From NCBI GenBank assembly GCA_937967535.1, contig CALCMV010000297.1:1-5310 (forward strand): a DNA stretch of 5,310 nt. The letters run 5' to 3'. The stretch's first letter is position 1. Each line of letters starts with the position of its first letter. The notes under the pieces were generated by a model that saw nothing but the letters and a program-made list of their open reading frames with translations, ran no database searches and was not told where the DNA came from. The DNA is from an uncultured Saprospiraceae bacterium (lineage in GTDB: Bacteria; Bacteroidota; Bacteroidia; Chitinophagales; Saprospiraceae). Below are positions 1 through 5,310 of the stretch, piece by piece. The translations under genes were made by a program, and so were the position numbers.

Positions 1-270
1 CTCGGTTTGGATGTTTAACAATTTATAAAATTATGATTATCAATTGAATCCATTATTCGGGCAACATAACACTAAATTGATTAGTTTGTTATTGTTCAGT
101 TTTATACATAATTTAAAATCTTTCATACCGAGAATAGCTGATTAAATACAAATTATAATTTAATTTTATTAATAATCAAAAAACACTGAATACCCAATTT
201 GGCGAACACATTGAAAAGTATCAACTACTTTTATCATAAATTTAAACATGCCTATTTTTTCTATAAAAAT
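1..270. other. AT-rich non-coding region upstream of the dehydrogenase
   Basis: I see no convincing gene here. The stretch is very AT-rich and contains many stop codons. I looked for a Bacteroidetes-type promoter (TTG, then about 19 bases, then TAnnTTTG) reading rightward and found no full match. The nearest is TTAGTTTG at 81-88, which has one mismatch and no TTG at the right distance. The one distinctive item is a GC-containing box at 199-212, listed separately. The dehydrogenase frame stays open leftward to a TTG at 199, but that extension is not protein-like. Confidence 0.6.
199..212 (+). repeat. Solitary copy of a TTGGCGAACACATT box
   Basis: These 14 bases are the exact reverse complement of 4782-4795, the left arm of the inverted-repeat element upstream of the synthase. 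They differ by one base from the right arm of that element (4905-4918, TTGGCGAAGACATT). The AT-rich sequence just upstream (about 150-198) vaguely resembles the interior of that element, so this could be one end of a decayed copy. No matching left arm is visible before it. The repeat relationship is seen directly; its nature is inference. Confidence 0.5.
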
Positions 271-1113
271 ATGATACAACATATCCTTATTACAGGCGGC
301 AATGCGGGAATTGGCAAAGCAACCGCTATTGCTTTAGCTCAAAAAGGCGCGAAAATCATCATTGCTTGCAGGAATGAAGCCAAAGCAAAAGCGGCGGTTT
401 CGGACATAAAAAAAGCTGCCAACAGCGAATTGGTAGATAATGTGATTTGTGATTTATCGGATTTTAATTCCATTAAATCTTGTGCAGAAAATTACCTGAA
501 TAAGTTTGGTCAATTGGATGTTCTTGTGAATAATGCGGGCTTGTTTACGGATACTTTCCGACTGACAAAAGATGGTTTTGAATTGCAATTTGGAGTGAAT
601 CATTTGGGGCATTTTCTGTTGACTCATTTGCTGTTGGATGCTTTGCAAAAATCTCCTGCACCACGCATCGTTAATGTGAGTTCGGGGGAGCATTACAGAG
701 GCAAAATAGACATGGAATCATTCAGAGGAGAAATGGGAGAAAAAAACTATAAAGGTATGTTGGCATATCGGCAATCCAAATTGGCGAATGTCTTGTTTAG
801 CAAAGAATTAGCAAGGCGTTATCCGAATATTTGTAGTCATGCCCTGCATCCGGGGGTAGTGGGTACAGAGATTGCACAGAAGGGAACGAATTGGTTTTTA
901 GGCGGATTGTGGAGCCTGTTCAGACCCATGATGCTGAGCCCCGAAAAAGGCGCAGCAACTTCAGTTTATGTCGCTTCTTCTCCCGATGTATTGAAGGTCA
1001 ACGGCAAGTATTACGACAAATCTAAAGTGAAAGAACCCGCACCCTTAGCCAAAGACGAAAACCTTGCAAAACAACTTTGGGAAATAAGCGAAGTGATGAT
1101 AAATGAAAAATGA
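271..1113 (+). CDS. Short-chain dehydrogenase/reductase, retinol dehydrogenase (RDH11-14)-like
   Basis: A classical SDR oxidoreductase of 280 residues, a normal length, with a Rossmann fold covering nearly the whole protein. Visible motifs are the cofactor loop TGGNAGIG (8-15), CRN after the second strand (33-35, whose Arg suggests NADP(H)), DL (61-62), NNAG (87-90), the active-site Asn in FGVNHLGH (Asn110), VSS (136-138, catalytic Ser) and Tyr166/Lys170 in YRQSK, followed by HPG (193-195). The C-terminus (NGKYYD, then LWEISE) is typical of RDH/WWOX-type SDRs. The substrate cannot be told; lipid aldehydes, ketones or retinoid-like compounds are known for relatives. I chose ATG 271 because the Rossmann strand begins three residues later and the leader is A-rich. 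A TTG start at 199 would add 24 residues that match no SDR feature. The gene converges on the GH3 gene, so it is not co-transcribed with the synthase pair. Confidence 0.93.
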   Translation: MIQHILITGGNAGIGKATAIALAQKGAKIIIACRNEAKAKAAVSDIKKAANSELVDNVICDLSDFNSIKSCAENYLNKFGQLDVLVNNAGLFTDTFRLTKDGFELQFGVNHLGHFLLTHLLLDALQKSPAPRIVNVSSGEHYRGKIDMESFRGEMGEKNYKGMLAYRQSKLANVLFSKELARRYPNICSHALHPGVVGTEIAQKGTNWFLGGLWSLFRPMMLSPEKGAATSVYVASSPDVLKVNGKYYDKSKVKEPAPLAKDENLAKQLWEISEVMINEK

Positions 1114-1162
1114 AAATGAAAATAGCAATGAAAATCAAAATGAAAATATCAATGAAAATGAA
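1103..1162. repeat. 12-base tandem repeat built on AATGAAAAT
   Basis: Four consecutive 12-base units can be read at 1115-1126, 1127-1138, 1139-1150 and 1151-1162. Each begins AATGAAAAT and differs only in its last three bases (AGC, CAA, ATC, GAA). A looser unit precedes them and overlaps the end of the dehydrogenase gene, including its stop codon. The repeat fills most of the gap between the two convergent genes. On the leftward strand it reads as a T-rich tract just after the GH3 stop. No hairpin terminator was recognised in this gap for either gene. Confidence 0.75.
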
Positions 1163-1179
1163 AAATTCACCATCCACCG

Positions 1180-2691
1180 TCAAAAATCCATCATTAAAAG
1201 TTCAATAATTTCATCGGCATATTGTCTGTTATTGGCTAGGCGGGGCATTTTATTTTGTCCGCCGAGTTTGCCTTTGGATTTCATGTATTTTCGGAAACCG
1301 TCTTTGGGAACGGGTCTGATAATCAGGGGTTGGAGTGCGCGGGAATTAATCAGATAGCCATAAAAAATATTTTTTTCGGTGAGGATTTTGTTCATTTTCA
1401 AAGCAAATTTTTTCAGGTCTTTTGGCGGCTCTACAAACTCTACAAACCACTCATGGTAAGGAAGTTGTCCATCTTTCGGGGTGACTTGCGGGGCTACCGT
1501 AAACTCAATAATGCCCACATTTTCTTCCTCTGCTACCAAGCGAATTGCCTCGTCTACTTCTTCTCCTATGATGTGTTCGCCAAAAGCGGAAATGAAGTGC
1601 TTGATTCTGCCTGTAAATGCAATACGGTAAGGTTTTTTGGAGACAAAACGAACCGTATCTCCGATAATGTAGCCCCAAAAACCGGAATTATTGTTGAGGA
1701 TAATGGCGTAATTGACATCCAATTCTACATCTTCTAATCTGAGTCGGGTTGGGTTTTCATCATGTATTTCATTGGCAGGTACAAACTCGTAAAAGATACC
1801 GCCGTCGAGATTGAGCAACATGCCTTCTACATCCAACATATCCTGAAAGGCAATAAAGCCTTCGGAGGCATTATACATTTCAAGAAAAGCAATATCATCG
1901 CCGCCGATAATTTTTCTGAATTGCTCACGATAGGGCGCGAAATTGAGTCCGCCGTAGACATATAATTCAAAATTGGGAAAAATTTCTTTGACGGTAGATT
2001 TGCCCGTCATATCTAACAATCGCTCAAAATACATCAATGCCCAGGGCGGAATACCACCAATAACGGTCATATCTTTTTGAAGGGTTTCTTCGCAAATTTT
2101 AGTTAGTTTCTCCTCCCAGTCTTTAATTATATTTGTCTCATAAGAGGGAGTAAGATTTTTGCGTAAATATTTCGGAATATGACTGTACACAACACCCGAC
2201 ATGCGCCCGACTTTGACCGCACCCATTTGCTCCAAAACCGGACTGGCTTGTATGAATATCATTGAGCCATCTACCCAAGCCACATTACCCGTTTCGGCAA
2301 TATACATGGCGAGTGTCTGCCGACCTGCATTGATAAATGTAGGCATCCCCTCCTGCGAAACGGGAATAAATTTAGTACCAAGCGTTGTGCCTGATGATTT
2401 GACCATAAATTTGGGCATGCCTTTCCACAATACGTTCTGTTCTCCGGCAATGATTCTATCAATATAAGGCTGAAATCCATCGTAATTTCTAAGTGGAACA
2501 GCACGTTTGAAGTCTTCATAATTTTTTATAGCATCAAAATTATGCTCCTTACCAAACTGCGTATTTTTCCCTACCGAAAGATGCGTTCTAAATATCTTTT
2601 CCTGATAAGAAAATGGGTCTTTGCTCCAACGATTGATTTTATTGGCGTAAAAATTCGCAGCTTTCTTTGCGATAAAAGATTTTAGACTCAT
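1180..2691 (-). CDS. GH3-family protein, probable acyl-acid amido synthetase (acyl-adenylate forming)
   Basis: The 503 residues cover a whole bacterial GH3 protein. GH3 enzymes belong to the adenylate-forming ANL superfamily. The characterised plant members activate a carboxylic acid with ATP and join it to an amino acid. Motifs present are the phosphate-binding loop SSGTTLGTK (99-107), YGGLNFAPY (246-254), the adenine-site motif YNASEG (273-278), GDTVRF (344-349), the interdomain hinge region GRIKHF (361-366) and a C-terminal Lys-containing GGQNKMPRL (477-485). No signal peptide or membrane segment is evident, so it is probably cytoplasmic. Most bacterial GH3 proteins, including this Bacteroidetes type, have no settled substrate, and the name does not imply auxin. 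It begins 39 bases after the synthase stop on the same strand and is likely co-transcribed. ATG 2691 has the A-rich leader ATCAAACT, and the sequence starts in the usual family position. Confidence 0.93.
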   Translation of the reverse strand: MSLKSFIAKKAANFYANKINRWSKDPFSYQEKIFRTHLSVGKNTQFGKEHNFDAIKNYEDFKRAVPLRNYDGFQPYIDRIIAGEQNVLWKGMPKFMVKSSGTTLGTKFIPVSQEGMPTFINAGRQTLAMYIAETGNVAWVDGSMIFIQASPVLEQMGAVKVGRMSGVVYSHIPKYLRKNLTPSYETNIIKDWEEKLTKICEETLQKDMTVIGGIPPWALMYFERLLDMTGKSTVKEIFPNFELYVYGGLNFAPYREQFRKIIGGDDIAFLEMYNASEGFIAFQDMLDVEGMLLNLDGGIFYEFVPANEIHDENPTRLRLEDVELDVNYAIILNNNSGFWGYIIGDTVRFVSKKPYRIAFTGRIKHFISAFGEHIIGEEVDEAIRLVAEEENVGIIEFTVAPQVTPKDGQLPYHEWFVEFVEPPKDLKKFALKMNKILTEKNIFYGYLINSRALQPLIIRPVPKDGFRKYMKSKGKLGGQNKMPRLANNRQYADEIIELLMMDF

Positions 2692-2730
2692 AGTTTGATT
2701 TATTCGTTAATTCGCAAATACAAACGAAAC

Positions 2731-4737
2731 TCAAAATTCATATAAAGCACAGCCAACCTGAACACCCGACCCAACACTGATAATCAAGACAATATCTCCC
2801 TCAGAGACGCTTTCGGTACGCATCAAATCATTTAAAGCATAGGGAATGGAGGAAGTAAATAAATCTTTTCGACCTTCGGTAATATCCACAAATAAATCTG
2901 CGGGACATTCCATTCTTGTACTCAATTGCGCTAAAAAATCGGACGAAATCTGCTGCGCTACTATTTTTGAGATTTGTTTTTGGTCGAGCAAATCTTGTAT
3001 TTTTTTCGACTTTTTAATAGTCTTCAAAATACAATCAATAAATATATTTTCTATTTTGCTATTTATATTGGCTTCGAGTTTTGCTTTGCCTTTTATCCAT
3101 GTATTGCTCACATCAATCGCATCAAGGTATTCGGGATATTTCTCAAAAATAAAATCGCTGAATCCGGCTTTTTTATTGCCTGATTTTTTGACCAATATCC
3201 CCGAACCCGTTTCTTCAATTTCCAATAAATCGGAGGGCCAAGTGGATTTATTATTTTCTATTTCAGAAGTGAGTATCAGGACATTTTCGGCTTTGTCGGC
3301 ATAGATTACATTGGCGGCAACAGCTATGGCATTGAGGAAGCCCAAACTGCCATTGAGTACATCCAAAGCAAAAGAATGATAATTGGTATGGTAGTTTGTC
3401 GAGCGCATTTTGATACCACCTGCGAGTATGGCAGCGATAGCGGGTTCGCATATAAATTCGTCTCGATATACGCCCGTAAATAGCAGTAAATCAACATCTT
3501 CCGGTTTAATCTCCGATTGTGCAAAACAACTATTGGCGGCATGATAAGCCATATCGAAAGTGCTTTTTTTGACATTTTCATTTAAGGGAATCACGCCTAT
3601 GCTGTCTATCACAATACGATTTTCTTGCTTCGGCGAATGTCCGTTTTCGCGCTCTGAAAAGGCTTGCTGTGTTGTGCCGTTGCCATTTTGTCGGTGTTTT
3701 CTCATCCTGTCGGGCAGGTCATCAAAAGTATAGAGTGCGCCACCTACCGTCAGCCCGGAAGCATTGACGCTAAAGAGCATTTTTTGCCCCGAGTTGATTT
3801 GTTGATTATGAATCAGGTCAAACAATGCCACGATATGAGAAGTAGAAGAAGTATTGCCTCTTTTTGCCAGATTATTGACCGTATTATCTGTATTAAATTT
3901 GGGTTTTTTGAGCATTTCATTGACCGCCTTGATGCCGGCGTAGATGCTCAATTTGGTGGTTTGATGCGTCAATAAAGTATCTACTTCCTTGCCTTCGTTT
4001 TGTTGTACAAGGTCACATACCAATTTTGCGCCTTCCTGAATGGCTATGGCAGAAAGTTTGGTGGATTGAGTGAGCATAATGGCACCACCATGCCCCGAAT
4101 CGGTGCTTTTGGCAATACAATAATCGCTGTAATCGCCGAGCGTAAGCATTTGAATATCGTGAAATCCGACTGCGGTATCGGGCGTGTTTTCCAAGATTAA
4201 AGCAACGCCCGAATCGCCAAGTGTCAGACAAGCCATTCGTTCGTCCTGAAAGTTTTCAATCTCTTTCTGAGCAGTATTGGTGAGATGGGTAATGTACTCT
4301 CCACTAACGACCAAAACCCGCTGTGCAGTACCCGCTTTGAGGTGAGCATCCGCAAGATAAATTCCCGTAAATATGCCTGCACAAGCATTAGAAATGTCAA
4401 ATATTTGAGCATTGCTAAAGTTAAAATGTTGGCTGAGTTTTACTGCAGTACTTGGTTCGAAGGCGTATCGCCAATGTGCATCGTAACGAGAAATATTACA
4501 ACAAATCACCAAATCAATATCTTCGGGTTGATATTGAGAGTAGCTAAAACATTTTTTAATCGCCTCAACGGATAAGTCAACCGCAAATTTGTCTGTACCT
4601 GCCACCCGCACTTCTTGAATACCCGTGATGCGGGCAAGCGGAAAGTTGACATCGTTGGTACAAGCGTCCAAAATCTCTTGTGCAGAGACAACTTTTTCAG
4701 GCAAATATGCCCCTATACTCTCAATGATTGTATTCAT
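2731..4737 (-). CDS. Tandem didomain KAS III (FabH)-like synthase, active N-half and degenerate C-half
   Basis: At 668 residues this is about twice the length of a FabH (around 320). Residues 2-340 form a complete KAS III-like thiolase fold: SIGAYLPE (8-15), Cys119 in DISNACAG, LGDSGV (173-178), His258 in THQTTK, Asn295 in RGNTSS, and the closing strand ending VGGALYTF (338). A hydrophilic linker (about 341-372) follows. Residues 374-668 repeat the plan: IDSIGV, PEDVDL, DVLNGSLG, LFTSSIPYAL, and the end VGCALYEF. By alignment of the halves, Cys/His/Asn become Ser464, Gln595 and Asp625, so the second half is probably non-catalytic. KAS III enzymes condense or transfer acyl groups from CoA or ACP; the substrate here is unknown. 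It is first in a probable operon with the GH3 gene. I preferred ATG 4737 because it puts the first strand where FabH has it and has an AAAAAT leader. ATG 4752 would add MKFKN. Confidence 0.9.
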   Translation of the reverse strand: MNTIIESIGAYLPEKVVSAQEILDACTNDVNFPLARITGIQEVRVAGTDKFAVDLSVEAIKKCFSYSQYQPEDIDLVICCNISRYDAHWRYAFEPSTAVKLSQHFNFSNAQIFDISNACAGIFTGIYLADAHLKAGTAQRVLVVSGEYITHLTNTAQKEIENFQDERMACLTLGDSGVALILENTPDTAVGFHDIQMLTLGDYSDYCIAKSTDSGHGGAIMLTQSTKLSAIAIQEGAKLVCDLVQQNEGKEVDTLLTHQTTKLSIYAGIKAVNEMLKKPKFNTDNTVNNLAKRGNTSSTSHIVALFDLIHNQQINSGQKMLFSVNASGLTVGGALYTFDDLPDRMRKHRQNGNGTTQQAFSERENGHSPKQENRIVIDSIGVIPLNENVKKSTFDMAYHAANSCFAQSEIKPEDVDLLLFTGVYRDEFICEPAIAAILAGGIKMRSTNYHTNYHSFALDVLNGSLGFLNAIAVAANVIYADKAENVLILTSEIENNKSTWPSDLLEIEETGSGILVKKSGNKKAGFSDFIFEKYPEYLDAIDVSNTWIKGKAKLEANINSKIENIFIDCILKTIKKSKKIQDLLDQKQISKIVAQQISSDFLAQLSTRMECPADLFVDITEGRKDLFTSSIPYALNDLMRTESVSEGDIVLIISVGSGVQVGCALYEF

Positions 4738-4780
4738 ATTTTTAAATTTCATAGCTTCGGGGCAATGGTAATGGTTTAGT

Positions 4781-4919
4781 TAATGTGTTCGCCAATTATG
4801 AATTTTGAATGATAAAAAATATTTAATTTATTAATTAATAATTATCAGTAAAAAACAAAGTAAAATTTAAATTAATTTGTTATTTAAAATTCATAATTCA
4901 AAATTTGGCGAAGACATTA
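4781..4919. repeat. 139-base inverted-repeat element, MITE-like or large hairpin
   Basis: The left arm (4781-4810, starting TAATGTGTTCGCCAA) and the right arm (4889-4919, ending TTGGCGAAGACATTA) are inverted copies of about 30 bases. They have one single-base indel and about three mismatches. The core is a very AT-rich 78 bases, itself partly self-complementary (around TTTATTAATTAATAA). The ends can be read as ATGT...ACAT flanked by TA, the target duplication of IS630/mariner-type MITEs, but because the arms are symmetric this could be part of the repeat. No coding capacity. It lies 43 bases before the synthase start and, if the proposed promoter is real, inside the mRNA leader. Confidence 0.7.
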
Positions 4920-4966
4920 TTGAATAAATTCAGTATAAAATATAAACCTTAGTTCGGTTTTCACCA

Positions 4967-4993
4967 CAAATATAACATTGAGTATTATAGCAA
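4967..4993 (-). promoter_or_regulatory. Possible Bacteroidetes-type promoter for the synthase-GH3 operon
   Basis: Read leftward, 4974-4967 is TATATTTG, a full match to the -7 consensus TAnnTTTG of Bacteroidetes housekeeping sigma factor promoters. A TTTTTG ending at 4991 lies 16 bases upstream as a candidate -33 TTG, a little closer than the usual 19 or so. A second -7-like match, TATTTTTG (4998-4991), overlaps it but has no TTG upstream. Transcription from here would give a leader of roughly 220 bases containing the inverted-repeat element. In DNA this AT-rich such matches arise easily. Confidence 0.35.
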
Positions 4994-5014
4994 AAATATG
5001 TTTACCGCATTTTG

Positions 5015-5062
5015 GATATTGGGATATTGGGAAATTAGGTAATTAGGTAATTAGGTAATTAG
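5015..5062. repeat. Six-copy octanucleotide tandem repeat (GATATTGG to GTAATTAG)
   Basis: Six contiguous 8-base units: GATATTGG twice (5015-5030), a transitional GAAATTAG (5031-5038), then GTAATTAG three times (5039-5062), before it breaks into GCTAACGA. The gradient from one unit type to another suggests stepwise expansion and mutation. It is non-coding and lies just upstream of the proposed promoter. Its unit length is not a multiple of three. Confidence 0.85.
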
Positions 5063-5190
5063 GCTAACGAATACATAATTTGCTGTTTATCAGTAAAATA
5101 AAAATTGCAATAAAAATAATTCAAAGTGAAATGCAAATCAGCATAAATTATTGATAATGTCCCGATAGTTAAGTAGTAAGCATCAAATAA

Positions 5191-5310
5191 TCGACATTTT
5201 TGAACGTGTCTTTTTTCGCCATACTTCAGCTATTTTTCCTCATGTAGCTCGCTATAATCGTCAAAATGAGCTTCGTCTGACAAAAAAATACCCTGCTCAA
5301 AAAGTGTCGA
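5191..5310. repeat. Inverted repeat at the right edge, second arm cut by the window end
   Basis: TCGACATTTTTGAAC (5191-5205) is inverted as GCTCAAAAAGTGTCGA (5295-5310), with one inserted base and one mismatch. The second arm reaches the last base of the window, so its full length is unknown. The sequence outside the first arm (5181-5190, CATCAAATAA) shows what a continuing arm should match. It may be the ends of a small mobile element or chance similarity. Confidence 0.4.
5230..5310 (-). CDS. Possible C-terminus of a leftward gene, cut by the window edge
   Basis: From the right edge a leftward frame is open for 26 codons and ends in TAG at 5232-5230. The translation is acidic and reads GIFLSDEAHFDDY, then SELHEEK. 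It looks more protein-like than the surrounding AT-rich DNA, and GC content rises here. I do not recognise a family from so short a tail. It could equally be a chance open frame within the inverted repeat noted at this edge. If real, its gene would lie upstream of the synthase operon on the same strand, separated by the long non-coding region. Confidence 0.25.
   Translation of the reverse strand, partial: STLFEQGIFLSDEAHFDDYSELHEEK

Larger units (their letters stand above)
4738..5229. other. Non-coding region upstream of the synthase-GH3 pair
   Basis: About 490 bases of AT-rich DNA without a credible gene. It contains the inverted-repeat element, a possible leftward promoter and the octanucleotide repeat listed separately. 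A 12-base direct repeat, TTATCAGTAAAA, occurs at 4842-4853 (inside the element) and 5087-5098. It may be a shared fragment or a chance match in AT-rich sequence. A 17-codon leftward frame (ATG at 5222, TAA ending at 5169) is also present; I do not call it a gene. Confidence 0.6.

Noticed and set aside
199..270. N-terminal extension of the dehydrogenase from a TTG start
   Set aside because: The added 24 residues are aromatic and Lys-rich without SDR character. The TTG sits inside the repeated box, and ATG 271 places the Rossmann strand at the expected distance from the start.
271..1113. The dehydrogenase as the ketoreductase of the synthase-GH3 pathway
   Set aside because: It is on the opposite strand and convergent, with an RDH-like rather than FabG-like C-terminus. 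Proximity alone does not support a shared pathway.
1103..1357. An 84-codon rightward frame starting with an Asn-Glu-rich repeat
   Set aside because: Its first 20 codons are just the 12-base DNA repeat, and the rest is antisense to the C-terminus of the well-supported GH3 gene. Its start also overlaps the end of the dehydrogenase. No family-like sequence is visible.
1255..1737. A 160-codon rightward frame within the GH3 gene
   Set aside because: It is antisense to conserved GH3 motifs (the GDTVRF and GRIKHF region) and has no recognisable motif of its own.
2692..2730. Internal promoter or terminator between the synthase and GH3 genes
   Set aside because: Only a weak 6-base inverted pair (TTCGTT/AACGAA) with a 14-base loop is present, without a T-run. 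No full TAnnTTTG match was found, so simple co-transcription is the better reading.
2846..3304. A 152-codon rightward frame within the synthase gene
   Set aside because: It is antisense to the second KAS half, whose reading frame shows clear homology to the first half. The antisense product is hydrophobic low-information sequence.
5015..5062. CRISPR-like array
   Set aside because: The units are contiguous 8-base repeats with no spacers, so this is a simple tandem repeat.

Overview
The window looks like chromosome of an AT-rich member of the Bacteroidetes. Three things suggest this. The likely start codons have A-rich leaders rather than Shine-Dalgarno sequences. A TAnnTTTG-type promoter element can be found. 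The gene families (a bacterial GH3 protein, a FabH-like didomain synthase and an RDH-type short-chain dehydrogenase) fit that phylum. No RNA gene, CRISPR array or complete insertion sequence was seen.

Layout. Positions 1-270 are AT-rich and non-coding. A 280-residue NADP-type short-chain dehydrogenase runs rightward at 271-1113. It converges on a leftward pair of genes, with a (A)ATGAA-rich tandem repeat at the junction. The pair, in transcription order, is a 668-residue FabH/KAS III-like protein made of two fused thiolase-fold halves (4737-2731) and a 503-residue GH3-family ligase (2691-1180), 39 bases apart. The stretch upstream of this pair, 4738 to about 5229, is non-coding. It holds a 139-base inverted-repeat element (4781-4919), a possible promoter (4967-4993) and an octanucleotide tandem repeat (5015-5062). 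At the right edge a leftward frame is open for 26 codons and may be the C-terminus of another gene.

How the genes may work together. The first half of the synthase keeps the Cys-His-Asn triad of KAS III enzymes. The second half has Ser, Gln and Asp at those three positions, so it is probably a catalytically dead partner. This resembles a PqsC/PqsB-type pair joined in one chain. The GH3 protein keeps the ATP/AMP-binding motifs of acyl-acid amido synthetases. The simplest inference is a two-gene pathway in which the synthase makes or transfers an acyl chain and the GH3 enzyme activates an acyl acid as its adenylate and joins it to an amino acid or amine. Neither substrate can be read from the sequence. 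The dehydrogenase is convergent and may be unrelated.
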